The translations under genes were made by a program, and so were the position numbers. The notes under the pieces are model-generated. The model did not search any database and was not told the DNA's origin. It saw only the letters and a program-made list of their open reading frames with translations. A stretch of 64,000 bases of DNA, from contig NC_081408.1 in the NCBI RefSeq assembly GCF_030272615.1, positions 338,552,793 through 338,616,792 on the forward strand. The letters run 5' to 3'. Every line of letters starts with the position of its first letter. Within the stretch, counting starts at the first letter, position 1. Source of the DNA: Cryptomeria japonica. Its lineage: Eukaryota > Streptophyta > Pinopsida > Cupressales > Cupressaceae. Below, piece by piece: positions 10,708 through 23,204 of this stretch.

Positions 10708-11770
10708 TTTCGGAAAGCTCTCGGAGCGAGGAATCTGATTATGAAGTTAATTTGGACAAATGTGGGATGTTTTAGAAGCAGTTTCCATGGGAACAAAATT
10801 CAGTTAGAGAAGAGAGACACTTGGCAATTTTCAGTTGTGAATTTGTTTTTCTTCCCTCCTCTTTTTATTCCCCATTCTTCTCAGTTGTAAGGGTTCCAGA
10901 ATTCTATGAGGAAGTGCTCCAGTTTTCATGGCTTCCATTTTCTAAAATTCTTGACCCAAACTTGTAAAGTTCTATGGATCTATTCAGGGTACAGAGGCTA
11001 TATTGCAGGATGACAGATTGTTTTCTAGTTGCAGGTCTTACTTGTGTCAGGCATGAGTAAATTTCCCATGATATTGTCTCTGTGATATGTTTTTTTTTTC
11101 ATTAATATGAATTCAATCCTCAAGGAGGATGAAATTTGTCATCTCAAGGAGATTGTGTGACTGTTGTAGGTATCCTTCAAGGAAGGTTTTAAATTCTATA
11201 GTTAGTCATAAATGATGAAATATATTTCCAGATCTGATAAAATTGTGAATGAATCAAATAGTGCATTAATATAAGGTATTGATGCATGAATATCTTGTTT
11301 AAGGAAAATAAGCTTGCATCTATGATTCATATTTGTAGTTATGTCTGTGACTCTATTGCCCAATGAACAAGGCACTGGTCTTGCAAGTTTGGGGATGTTT
11401 TCAGATATACATTTTAAAAGATAAATCTATTTTCCCTTCATGTTTAGGGGTGTTTGTGTTCCATTCTTTCCAAGCTCTGCTTCATCCTATTGTTTATACA
11501 GATCTAGCCAATCTGTAATGTTTCCTAACCTGTTGAGCTTGTGAAATGATCTATCTGCTTAATGTTGATGCAGTTACGTGTCTGTAATTGTTGTATTTAG
11601 TGCATCAAGAGGGTGTCCCCCCCTAGGTCTAGCAGAACCTGAAGTGTAGGAGGATCAATTAGGATCCTATGTTATTTTGTCCAAGCCCTGATGTGTTTTG
11701 TAGACTGAAATTGGCCATTTCATAGAAAGATTTGCAAGTGTTCTTGGGTTATCACTTTTGGTGAACAACA
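10708..11770 (+). other. Presumed R-U5 of S
   Basis: No coding content. T-rich stretches lie near 10840-10880 and 11090. It runs to the terminal GAACAACA at 11763-11770. I see nothing else in it. Confidence 0.4.
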
Positions 11771-11775
11771 TGATC

Positions 11776-12554
11776 TAACATAAAGAAGACATACCAGTTA
11801 CATGAGAGGATAATGCAAATGTAATCACATATAAAAGGGACATCACATAACACTATATGTATGAGGAAAACCCAAGATGGGAAAAACCTTTGTGAGAAAT
11901 GCTGCAAGAGACTACTGCTCCAATCCAACCTCACAATGAAACACTCAGTTACAACATTTAGGGCACCGACCCAAATAGTACAACTCTTGCTTTAGGGTAC
12001 CAACCTAAGGAGTACCAACACCTAATTTTAGGGCACCAAACCAAGGAGCACCAACCCCTGTACTGAGCTCCAACTCAGTGATTATAAGATCATATAATAA
12101 ATACAAAAATAATCTCCTTGTTACAAAAGAACTTTGTAACTCTCATGCAAGTCTCTCCATCGGTTTTGCTCTCTCCAATTCTCTGTTGGTTCTTTTCTCA
12201 CCTTCTCACTGCTACAACCTTATCTCCTGTTGCAACTCACTCTCTACTCCAACCTTACTAGTTTAGCCTCTTCTTCTTCTCTGCCATTTTTTCTCTCTGT
12301 AGGTTCTCTCTTCTCTATTCCACAGTGCTGCTAGCCACCACCGATCTTCTTCACTCAGTCAGTTGTCTGCTATCTGATTCCTACCGGTTCTCAACTTACC
12401 AGTTCTCTTCTGAATATCACTATGCTCTTCTCTTTTTTGCAATCTTCTTTGCCTTTTCTCTACTGGTTGAATCACCACCGATGCACTCCTCTGTCAGACT
12501 TAATGGTAGACTATTGGTTGCCTCACTCTCGCTGGTTGAACTATTCAAACCGGT

Positions 12555-12644
<90 letters not shown>

Positions 12645-13987
12645 GGTCTCCTTTGTGATTGTCATTGAGCACTTAACTAGTTGGATCTTTTGTTTTCACT
12701 CTGTCATGCAACAACAACATTTACATCTTTTGTTCGCATACTTATAACCAGACTTTCCTGCCTAAATGTGAGTTCAAACATTGACATGCTAGGGTGTATG
12801 CCATGCACTAAATCTGCATCCAATTTGATCTCTGATCATCATGAAATATCATATCCAATCATATATCATGTCCTTGAATGATGATAGACACTCCATCAAT
12901 TAGCATCACCATTCTATTTACCTTGTGATTCATGTCTTCTATCTTTAGCCGTCTGTAGCATGATTTTTAGTCTTGTGTCTGGTCAATCACGTGCATGATG
13001 CAGTCTCCTTCACCCACTTCGATCTGTTAGATCAGTCTATCTTGGATCTTTGTTGTTTCCTGAATCTTGAGTCGTAATCTTTTGTGATCCTGCCTTGAGC
13101 TTCGCAGTCACCATTTAATGCTGGACCAATTGCCAACAACTTCACTGACACACCACATCGACTTGTGCAGGCATGCCACTTCACCTTCATGTGGTACCTT
13201 TGTCGACATCCACCTTGTCTCACTATGATGGTCCAAATTGGTCACCGACCAATAGCACACAACCGAGTTCATCTACTGGTTCACAAATCCTTCTGGTTAT
13301 ACCCTAATCGGTATGTCTTCACCCTTGCACTTTGCTTCTGTTCTGGTGGAACACCTAAACTAGTCAACACACTTGCCAACCTACCTCGTGTACATCTTCA
13401 ATAGTTGGGAGCCTTTCAATTCTGCACTTTCTCAGCTTACCGACTGGCATACTTATCGGTAACCACCTTGATGACACCATGTCATCAACCTTTAGCAAAC
13501 ACCATCTTCAATTTGGTTGCATTCTTTGTCTGCAACTGCTCAACCTTGCCTTCTTCATCATTTGACCAGTTTTGCTATCAATTTGTTTGTCAAAGTGACA
13601 AACATATCCTTCCTTCTTTGTACCGGCAACTCATCATGTCTGCCCTTGCAGATCCAGTGCATATATCTAATCTCATGCACCTAAGGAAACTTATTGTTTC
13701 AACAGTGGATCTGATGTGAGCCTTCAAACACCTCACTTCAATTCTTTTGTCTTATCTTAGAGGCCTATGATGCATTCCATGCATAATAGGAGATAAGCTC
13801 CACTTACCAGTGAGACTGGATCCTTGTCATATGCAACTGACATTGCACTGATTAGCTTCCCTGTTTGAGTAGGCATATCATCAAACATAAAACATATGAT
13901 CTGATTGGGCACACACATAGTTAGACATTTGTTCATTTGGTGACTGCATATTTATCTGGTGGGAGTCTTTCTATTCACATCCACACA
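11776..13987 (-). repeat. 3' LTR of element B, piece 2
   Basis: It resumes the LTR after S (AACATAAAGAAGACATACCA against AACATAAAGCAGACATACTA at 61508) and stays alignable with the 5' LTR to about 13398. Beyond that the 5' LTR copy is missing. It ends at ACACA (13983-13987), the left target duplication of element D. Open frames in it (12325-12747, 13405-13719) have no domains. Confidence 0.82.
12555..12641. repeat. Compound microsatellite (TC)n(CA)n
   Basis: About 13 TC units are followed by about 31 CA units. The matching spot in B's 5' LTR (about 62264-62285) has only CTCTCTCTC and no CA run, so the expansion happened in one LTR after insertion. Confidence 0.97.
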
Positions 13988-15474
13988 TGACGTAGAGGTC
14001 TTCAACAGTAGTGTGGAAAACCCACACACTCTCTTTCCTTTCATTCTTACAATCTCAAGCCTATGAAGGCCTCAACTCACACCAAAACTAAAACTTGAAC
14101 TTTATCCCTCACAATGGTTGGCAAGCACCTTCACTATGCCCTTAGGGTCTCAAAAGATCTTCCACAGCCTTCTTATCCTTTATGGCAACAAGGTTCTATA
14201 GGTTCAACTAGAAATAGACTTCACCTACCAACAATAGACTTCACCTACCGACACCAACATATACAACAAGGCTCATTCACACTGGAATCCAGTTTACACC
14301 GGTAGAAGATTATACTGGTGAATTATACTTTTAGTTTCAAATTCCCTTTTGGAACTTCTCTTATAATCCAAACAACTAGATCCCCAACTTGCTTCGGCAC
14401 TCCTACACACCTACTTGGGTCACAGACCTAGTTGATCAGATTAGGCCTGGGTTATAAAGGAAGTGTATAGAAATGGGACCATAAGGAAGATCCAATTATT
14501 TAGAGGGATTGTCTAATGTCTGAATGTACCTATTCAACCATCTAACTCCTCCTTCTAGTGTCTGGTATCATGAAATCCATCAATTCTTGACTGTACTAGT
14601 CTAAATCCCTACAAAGTTTAGGCTGGGGCTTGGTGGTAAAAATACCAATCCAAATCCCCTAATCTTTCCCCTTTTGAATCTCATAATAAACCCCCCTAAC
14701 TCGCATCCTACCAAAGGCCTTTGAGATCCAATGACTAGATTGCAAGTTAAGGCCTCATCTTTGCAACACCCTAGGGAAATTAAGGGTTTCTGCACCTATA
14801 GAAGCAAATTGTCGATATCTCCTTCCAAACACTACTTCAAGGGGTCAGACTAGATGCATATGAAATATTATTCAGTATTCTACTATACCAAGCCAAATTT
14901 CTACAAATTTATTCAACATTCTATACGAACAATACGGAAAAATAACAGAATTCAGGCGAAATCAGATTTGTTTCATTTCATACTCTCCACCAAACTTCTC
15001 CAAAACATTATGTGACTTCAACCAACCTTTCTCATCGGTTGTAAAAGAACAAATAGGATCCTCTCAATGACCACAACCAACTTTGAAATGGTTGTGACCA
15101 TTGGAAAGAGGTTACATTCCAACCAACAACTTTTCAAAAGTTGCTTTCACAATAATGACAACTTTTGCAACTTTAAATTCCTAAGCACCTAAACCTTACC
15201 AAACATATCTAAGGACATATTAACCTTTAAAACACCTAAGACAACATTCTAGGATCATAAACACAGAATTTCATGATTCAAGCCCACATGGTCTAATAGA
15301 CCTCTAGGCTTATATGTGCACTTGAGAGGTTATTGACCACACAAAGGCATTTTATTACATCTAGGGTGATCCTTGAGATCTAACCCATTATGGAAATACA
15401 AGTAAACACAAAACAAACACTAGACACCACTAATGGCATGAAAACACCATGAAAATAAGAGGTGCCCTACACCA
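13988..15474 (-). repeat. 3' LTR of element D
   Basis: 1,487 bp, aligned along its length with 26823-28303 (for example CAATCTCAAGCCTATGAAGG in both). Its inner edge is next to a polypurine tract. There is no coding content; the frame at 14114-14305 is chance. Confidence 0.9.
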
Positions 15475-15487
15475 TACTCCCCATGTT
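15475..15487 (-). other. Polypurine tract of element D
   Basis: The minus strand reads ACATGGGGAGTA immediately before the LTR start TGGTGTAGGG. It primes plus-strand DNA synthesis in this family. Confidence 0.7.
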
Positions 15488-15534
15488 AAAGAAACTCAAG
15501 TCCCTTGAGTGGGGATGTCTGCAATTTTGGTTCA

Positions 15535-16536
15535 TGTCCTCTCAATGGCTTCAGAGATCATCCATGAAGCATCTTATAAAGGTTGATTCCTATACTTGAC
15601 CAAGTATTCCAAACAAATCTTCCTCCTTGTTTGCTTGCCGACCCTTTGATCCAAAATACACTCAATTTTTGGTTTGGGTTGTGTGGGAAGTCATTCTATC
15701 ATGTCTGCAGTAGAGGAATCAGATTGACTTGTATCACAAACATCATCAACAACACCCTTATATGCATATATATTAGAAACATTAAATTTAGGTGACAGTC
15801 CCACATCTAGGGGTAGATATATTTTGTATGCATTGTTCCCACATCTTTTGAGGACCTTAAAAGGACCTATTTTCTTCATGAGTTGCTTGGTGTACTTCTC
15901 CTTAGGGAGTCTTGCTTTAGTGAGATGAATCATCACCATATCTCCCACCTTAAATTGAATATCTCTCCTTTTGAGGTCTGTTGCTTGCTTGTATTTCTCA
16001 GAGGTATGAATGAGTTTATCTCTGACTTGTTGGTGTATATCCTTCATGAATTCAACAAAGTCATCTGCCTGAGCACTTCTTCTATCAATATTCTTCACAT
16101 CTCTAAGTTCAAGAATACCCCTGAGAGGCATACCATACATAATCTGGAAAGGAATTAACCCTGTACTTCTATTCATAGAGTCATTATAGTAAAATTATGC
16201 CTGTGGAAGAATGGTATCCCAAGTAGTTCCATGCTCCTTGGTCAAGCACCTTAACAAGTTTCCAAGGAACCTATTTATTACCTTAGCCTGCCCATCAGAT
16301 TGAGGGTGATAAGCAAAAGAGAAACACAAGTTATTCCCCAACTTATGCCACAAAGTTCTCCAAAAGTTTCCTAAAAACTTAGGATCCCTATCCGGGATAA
16401 TGCTCAAGGGTAACCCATGAAGTCTGACAATTTCCTTGAATAATAAACCTACAATATTAGAATCATCATATGCAACCTTACATGGTAATAAGTGTGCCAT
16501 CTTTGAAAACCGGTCTACCAAAACATAGACACTGTC
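15535..16536 (-). pseudogene. Chromovirus integrase (core and C-terminus) with chromodomain (element D)
   Basis: Right part: MVDRFSKMAHLLPC (16195-16521), with DRDPKFLGNFWRTLW and YHPQSDGQAKVINR carrying core acidic residues. Middle part (15691-16176): MNRSTGLIPFQIMYG and the GPFKVLKRCGNNAYKI C-terminal fold. At about 15535-15672, conceptual translation gives IECILDQRV, then CLEYLVKYRNQPL, then DASWM, which is the chromodomain core (YLVKW..-W pattern). In-frame stops lie after QPL and further on, and the frames at 16176 and 16195 are separated by a stop. Chromodomains target these elements to heterochromatin (established for the family). The N-terminal half is on the far side of element C at 23205-23453. 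Confidence 0.86.
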
Positions 16537-16541
16537 ATAAC

Positions 16542-17577
16542 TGTTGGTATTTTGGTATCACCTACTAAACACTTATCAACTCTGGCACTTTGGAGAATCA
16601 ACAACATTCACCGGCAAGCAAATGACTTATGAACAATCATCGGTATCTAGTACACCGATAGGTTATAATAATCACCGCCACTTGGAATGATATGGAAAAT
16701 ACATGGTTATGTCAAAGACATCATTTGGACACTTTGTCTTTAAGGTTTTTTAATTGGCATATTCGCATTTGCATATTTGCTGTTACCGGCAAATAGGTCC
16801 AGGTTACACCGGCAGGTTTATCTTTTCCAGATCAGCATGACACGCTATGAAGATGACTTATTATTGTTGTAAATGCATTAAGCCAACATGTTGAATCAGT
16901 TATTGCATCAGGTATTAATTTATTTGTAAATTGATTTTATTGTATTATCCTTTAGAGCCGACCTACTAGAATTGGTCTTAGGGTATGGTATAATGTAAGA
17001 TCTTATTTGTAAGATCGGATGTGGAATGCGAAAAGAATTGTGTGAAGGTATATGCGAGAATAAGAAGAGCTATACACGCATACGTCATTTGAAGGTTGAA
17101 GGAGGGTTTTTGTGAAGATAATCAGAACTACACCGGTACTAAATCCAACATATGAAGATGCTATTTTGAGCAGTACATTCTTATTGGATTTAACCATCCA
17201 ATTGTAGTCAGTGTGACTCCCATTTGTGATTGAGCAGTGAGCTGTAGGCGCTTGGCCTTTCTGCATGTGCAGACCCCATTTGTATACACTTACTATCTAC
17301 AGTAGTATCATCTGATTGTGGGCAAGGTTTCCCACCATGGTTTTTCCCCTTATAGGGTTTCCACATACAAATATTAGTGTTATGTGTTGTGGATGACTTT
17401 GTCTTTTTGTTTCATACATTAATCCTTACTGATATTGCAATTAACTATTAAAACTGTCTACTAACATGTTAGACTAGTTTACTGGTATTAAGCTTTAAGT
17501 TGGTTAAGTTGTTTTTGGTTTGAATTTATTTGACAACTGATTCAACCCCCCCTCTTTGTTATCTCTGGGACCTAACA
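16542..17577 (+). repeat. 5' LTR of element C
   Basis: Starts TGTTGGTATTTTGG, ends GACCTAACA next to the PBS. It contains the module GGTTTTTCCC-spacer-AGGGTTTCC at about 17339-17362, shared with LTRs A and B. No genes; the frame at 17003-17266 on the other strand is chance. Confidence 0.94.
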
Positions 17578-17579
17578 AT

Positions 17580-17591
17580 TGGTATCAGAGC
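17580..17591 (+). other. Primer-binding site of element C
   Basis: TGGTATCAGAGC, complementary to the 3' end of plant initiator-methionine tRNA, two bases after the LTR. Confidence 0.93.
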
Positions 17592-17633
17592 TTAGTCCTC
17601 TTTTGTAGAAGTTTAACAACTTGAGGAGATCCA

Positions 17634-20600
17634 ATGTCTACTAACTATTTCAAGAAGGACAGTCCTAAACTTGATGGAACCAACTATGGCATATGGAAGA
17701 TTAGAATGGAGACACATCTAATTTGCATTGGAAAGGACATCTAGGATGTTACAAAGAATGGCTATACTGCTCCTACTCAAAGTTAGCCCAATCCACCTAA
17801 CTTAACAAAAGATGAGGAAAATGATTGCAAAGCAAGAGAAGCACTTTTGAGCGCATTATCAGATCAGCAAATCATGGGATTATCAGATAGGTCTACTGCT
17901 AAAGCTATTTGGGATCATTTGGAAACACTGAATGAAGGAGATTCCATAGTCAATATTGCAAAACTTGAAAGCTTCTGGGTTAGGTATGAACATCTGAAAA
18001 TGGAAGAAGATGAAAGGATTTCTTCTTTTATGGAAAGAGTAAATGAAATTGTTTTGGGTATTAAATGTTGTGGAGGAACTTTAAGTGAAGATGAAATTGT
18101 TTCAAAAGTTTTAAGAGGATTGCCACCGGCATATAAAATGAAAGTCACTACTATAAATGAGTTAAGAACAATGCCTAATACATCAGTAACTAGGGATACA
18201 TTGATTGGAAAACTTTCAGCTTTTGAAATTGAAGAATTTGGTCTTGTTGCTACTATAAAGACAGATTTAGCTTTTAAAGCATCTACATCATTTGACAAGT
18301 CTGATTGGAAAGCTTTTTACATAAGAGAACTTAAAGAGAGCAAGAAAGAAAATGAAGAACTTGAAGAACTTGAAGCACTATTTGCAAGGAAAATTCCTAA
18401 AGGTCCAGTTGGAAGTAAGTATGAAGGTAAAGGACCCTTTAAATGCTTTAACTGCAATAAGGTTGGTCATATGGCTTCAAGATGCCCTGATAGACATGCT
18501 AGACTAAGAGAAGAAGCTAGAAGATTATACAAGCCTAACCTTGAATATCAAAGATCTAGATTTAAGAAGAATAAAGACAAATCTTGTTACATTGCTGATG
18601 AAGGAGTGACTGATGATTCTGACAAGGATCTGACAGACAATGGATGGGTTTTTGTTGTTATAATAGAATATCAACCGACACCTACTACTCAACCGGTAGA
18701 ACATGTCTTGGCAGCTAAAGTGGAAGATAAGAATGAATGGATCATTGATTCAGGATGTTCAAATCATATGACTGGTGATAAGAGTAAATTCTTGACTTTT
18801 CAGGAATATAATAGAGGTCTAGTAAGATTTGGAGATGATAAAGCTTGTTTGATCAAAGGTAAGGGTATAATATCTCTTGATGGTAAGAATCATACTGACA
18901 ATGTTTACTATGTTGAAGGTAAAAAACATAATCTTTTGAGCATTGGTCAATTAGTTGAGAAAGGATTTCAGTTACAATTCAAAAATGGAAAATGCAAAAT
19001 CATGAATAGAACTGGTTTAGAAATTGCAACCGGTAATCAAACTAGAGGTAATACCTTTCATTTGAATAACAGTGAAAATACATGCTTGATTGCACATATT
19101 GATGAAAGTTGGCTATGGCATAAGAGACTCTGTCATGTAAATTTTGATTGTATGGTGAAAATCAGTACTACTAAGGCAGTTAGAGATTTACCTAAAATTG
19201 TCAAACCTCACAATACAGTATGTAAGGAATGTCAATTTGGAAAACAAGTAAGAGCTACTTTCAAAAGTATTCCAGAAAAATCTAATAATGCTCTTGACTT
19301 AATTCATACTGATTTATGTGGTCCAGCTAGAACTAAAAGTTTACAAGGTGATAGGGATTTCATGCTAATCATTGATGACTATTCTAGAATGTGTTGGGTT
19401 AATTTTCTCAGAGAAAAATCAGAAGCACTTGGAAAATTCAAATTATTCAAAGCTATGGTAGAAAATGAAACTGGTAAGAAAATCAAATGTCTTAGATCAG
19501 ATCAAGGAGGAGAATTTACATATAAGGAATTTAATACATTCTGTGAAGTGAATGGAATCAAAAGACAACTATTAGCACCTTGGACACCACAACAGAATGG
19601 AGTTGTAGAGAGGAAAAATAGAACTATCTTGGATCAGCCAGAAGTATGTTATCAGAAACAAACCTACCACATGTATATTAGAGAGAAGTAGTAAGTACAA
19701 TGGTCTATACATTCAACAAAGTTCACATCAAAGGTGAAACCGGTAAGACCCATCATGAACTATGGTTTGGTATTACTCCTACTCTTAAATATTTCAGAAT
19801 ATTTGGAAGCAAATGCTATATCCAAAGAGAAGAGTATATTGGAAAATTTGATCCTAGAAGTGATGAAGGAATATTTCTTGGTTATTCATCTAAGAGTAAG
19901 GCATATAGATGTTTTAACAAAAGATTGCAGATAATTGTTGAGAGTACAAATGTGAAGATTGATGAATAATTCAGAGGAACTTCAAGGTATATAGACTCTG
20001 AAACGGCAACAAAATTTTTGACAAATGAACCTGCACTAAATCCACTGGTACAAAATGAGGATCTAGTTACCCCGGTATCATCTAAAAATTCCACTATAAC
20101 TAAGGAACAACAACAAACTAAGACACCCCGATATGTAAGACTGAATCATTCTGAAAATCAGATAATTGGAAACAAGTATAAAGGAGTTATGACAAGAGGA
20201 AGATTGGAAAATGAAGAGGTATGTCTTATTTCTCAAATTGAACCATCATCTATTATTGAGGCATGTGAAGATGAACACTGGATTAAAGCTATGGAAGAAG
20301 AATTAGAACAAATTGAGAAAAATAACACTTGGACATTAGTTCCCCGACCTAAAGATAAAAAAGTGATTGGAACCAAATGGGTATTTAGGAACAAACTTAA
20401 TGAAGATGACAAGGTAATCAAGAGTAAAGAAATACTAGTGTGTAAGGGATATTCTCAGAAAGAAGGAATTGATTATAATGAAACCTTTGCACCGGTAGCT
20501 AGAATTGAGGTAGTTAGATTATTTTTGGCTTTTGCAACACTCAAGAACTACAAAGTTTATCAAATGGATATTAAATGTGCATTTCTGAATGGAGATCTTG

Positions 20601-21744
20601 AAGAAGAAGTTTACATTGAACAACCTGATGGATTTTCTTTGATAGACAACAAAGATATGGTTTGTAGGTTAAGGAAAGCATTGTATGGGTTGAAACAAGC
20701 TCCAAGAGCTTGGTATGCAAGGTTAGATAAGTATATTTTGAAAATTGGTTTTTCTAAAGGTAATGCAGACAGTAATTTATATTATAAAGTGACTAACAAT
20801 GACATCTTGGTTATAGAATTTTTTGTTGATGATATAATCTTTGGAGGAGAAGATGGATTATGTAAAGACTTTTCTATTGAAATGCAACAAGAATTTGAAA
20901 TGTCTATGATTGGAGAAATAAAATTCTTTTTAGGATTGCAGATTTCTCAGACTGATAAGGGTATATTCTTGAGTCAATCCAAGTACTTAAAAGAGTTACT
21001 AAAGAAATTTGGGATGGAGAACTCTAAACCGGTAAGCACATCTATGACTATAAATGACAAATTATCACTAAGGGATGAATCTACACGTGTTAATCCAACT
21101 AGGTACAAATCTATGATAGGAGGTTTATTGTATTTGACACAAACCAGACCTGATATTATGAATGCAGTATGTAAATTGTTTCAAGATTTCAGAGTAATCC
21201 TAGAGAAAATCATGAATCAGTAGTAAAAAGGATTTTTCGGTACTTACAAGGCACTACAAATCTTGGATTATGTTATCCTAGAGATGAAAACTTTGAATTA
21301 TGTGCATATACAGATGCAAATTGGGCAAGAGATTTGGATGATAGAAAAAGCACCACCAGTGGAGCATTTTTTCTTGGAAATAGATTGATTTCTTGGTTGA
21401 GTAAAAAACAAATTTGTACATCTTTATCAATAATAGAATCAGAATATGTTGCAGCAGCAACTAACTGTACTCAGGTATTATGGCTTAAGCAAATGTTGAA
21501 GGACATAAAGGTAAAATGCAAGGAACCTATTACTATCTATTGTGATAACACTACAACAATTGATATATCTAAGAATCTGGTATTACATTCTAAAACCAAA
21601 CATGTTTCTATCAAACTGAATTTTCTAAGAGAACATTTTGAAGCAAAAGAGATAAAACTAGTTTATGTGAATACTAAAGAGAAGATTGCAGATATTTTCA
21701 CTAAACCTCTGCCTAAGGAGACTTTTGAATATCTCAGAGATTAG
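17634..21744 (+). pseudogene. Copia gag-pol polyprotein (element C), decayed
   Basis: The start ATG at 17634 is the first after the PBS and opens with the gag sequence KLDGTNYGIWKIRMETHL. TAG stops follow at 17742 and 17784, then a long frame to 19691. Domains: UBN2-like gag (to about 18350), CCHC knuckle CFNCNKVGHMASRC (18444-18485), protease DSG (18747-18755), integrase zinc-binding HKRLCHVNF...CKECQFGK (19119-19240), core HTDLCGP, LRSDQGGEF and NGVVERKNR. A one-base deletion near 19637, TAG at 19679 and TAA at 19967 follow. RT (20018-21223) ends at a further one-base deletion near 21180, then RNase H (to 21744, AYTDANWARD). The RT catalytic motif reads FVDD, not YVDD. Confidence 0.92.
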
Positions 21745-22143
21745 CTTGGGGTCATACCCCCACCAGTAGAGACTTAGACAGTTGATGTTTGTCATCAACT
21801 GGTAGAATTAATAGAGAAATCTTTTATTCCAGCTTTGATGAGGAAGCTACTTCTCAGGGGGAGTAGTTGGTATACTGAATTGGTTGGTATTTTGTATCCT
21901 TTTACTTTGGCATTTGATGTCAAAGGGGGAGAGATTAGTATGGAAAAACACAAGAAAAACACAAGGAAAACACATGTTGCTCCCAGGGGGAGAGATTTTT
22001 AATTGGGAGAGATTAATACTCTCTGTATCTGTATTTTGATTTCTAGTTATAGGAGATTGTTGGTTTTTGGTATTTGGCATTTCTGTTTTGGCACTTTGAT
22101 GGTTTTTCCATCTTGTGTTGCCATCAATGTCAAAGGGGGAGAT
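21745..22143 (+). other. 3' untranslated part of element C with repeated purine tracts
   Basis: Non-coding. The real polypurine tract AAAGGGGGAGAT (22132-22143) touches the 3' LTR. Similar tracts occur upstream near 21856 (AGGGGGAGTAG), 21925 (AAAGGGGGAGAGATTAGTA) and 21986 (AGGGGGAGAGATT), two of them within copies of the TTTGATGTCAAAGGGGGAGA context. Confidence 0.8.
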
Positions 22144-23199
22144 TGTTGGTATTTTGGTATGGTTTTGTCATTGATGTCAACACCTACTAAACACTTATCA
22201 ACTTTGGCACTTTGGAGAATCAACAACATTCACCGACAAGCAAATAACTTATGAACAATCACCGATATCTGGTATACCTGCAAGATATAATAATCACCTG
22301 AAATTGGAATGATATGTAAAACACATGGTTATGTCAAAGACATCGTTTGGACACTTTGTCTTTAAGGTTTGTTAATTGGCATATTCGTATTTGCATATTT
22401 GCTGTGACCGACAAATAAGTCCAGGTTACACCGACAGGTTTATCTTTTCCATATCAGCATTTTTATGCTATGAAGATGACTTATTATTATTGTAAATGCA
22501 TTAAGCTGACATGTTGAATCGGTTATTGCATCGGGTATTAATTTATTTGTAAATTGATTTTATTGTATTATCCTTTAGAGCCGAACTACTAAAATTGGTC
22601 TTAGGGTATGGTATAAATGTAAGATCTTATTTGTAAGATCGGATGTGGAATGCGAAAAAGAATTGTGTGAAGGTATATATGAGAATAAGCAGATCTATAC
22701 ATGTAGACATCATTTGAAGGTTGAAGGAGGATTTTTGTGAAGACAATCAAAACTACATTGGTGCTGAATCCAACATATGAAGATTCTATTTTGAGTAGTA
22801 CATTCTTATTGGATTTGACCATCCAATTGTAGTCAGTGTGACTCCCATTTATGATTGAGCAGTGAGCTCTAGGTGCTTGGCCTTTTTGCATGTGTAGACC
22901 CCATTTGTATACACTTACTATCTGCAGTAGTATCATCTGATTGTGGGTAAGGTTTCCCACCGTTGTTTTCCCTTACAGGGTTTCCACATACAAATATTGG
23001 TGTTATGTGTTGTGGATGACTTTGTCTTTTTATTTCATGCATTAATCCTTACTGGTATTGCAATTAAATATTAAAACTGTCTACCGACATGTTAGATTGG
23101 TTTACTGGTATTAGCTTTAAGTTTGTTAAGGTGGTTTTGGTTAGAATTTATTTGACAACTAATTCACCCCCCCCTCTCAGTTGTCTTTAGAACCTAACA
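22144..23199 (+). repeat. 3' LTR of element C
   Basis: 1,056 bp, TGTTGGTATTTTGG to AACCTAACA, followed by the ATAAC duplication. It aligns with the 5' LTR throughout, with scattered substitutions mostly of the C/T and G/A type. Confidence 0.94.
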
Positions 23200-23204
23200 A
23201 TAAC

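Larger units (their letters stand above)
6699..11770 (+). mobile_element. Element S: giant (5,072 bp) solo LTR
   Basis: The segment starts TGTTGGGAG and ends GAACAACA. It is flanked by identical 5-bp TGATC (6694-6698 and 11771-11775), and it interrupts B's LTR exactly there. No PBS, polypurine tract, gag or pol is visible and its two ends are not repeats of each other, so one solo LTR is the simplest reading. Orientation is taken from the promoter-like layout: a G-box block, CCAAT, then TATA at 10691, leaving about 4 kb of U3 and 1.1 kb of R-U5. LTRs near 5 kb are known mainly from Ogre-type elements. The alternative is a non-autonomous element with very short LTRs. Confidence 0.72.
16542..23199 (+). 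mobile_element. Element C: full-length Ty1/copia retrotransposon
   Basis: A 6,658-bp unit bounded by TG...CA, with a perfect 5-bp target duplication ATAAC (16537-16541 and 23200-23204). LTRs are 1,036 and 1,056 bp. The 20-bp difference is one deletion near 16560 in the 5' copy (the 3' copy has the extra TTTTGTCATTGATGTCAA segment). PBS, gag-pol and polypurine tract are all present in copia order. It sits in the integrase gene of D. Both LTR substitutions and coding stops show it is not recent. Confidence 0.95.

Noticed and set aside
12325-12747. 140-codon frame with a long run of TH repeats
   Set aside because: It is a translation of the microsatellite within an LTR.
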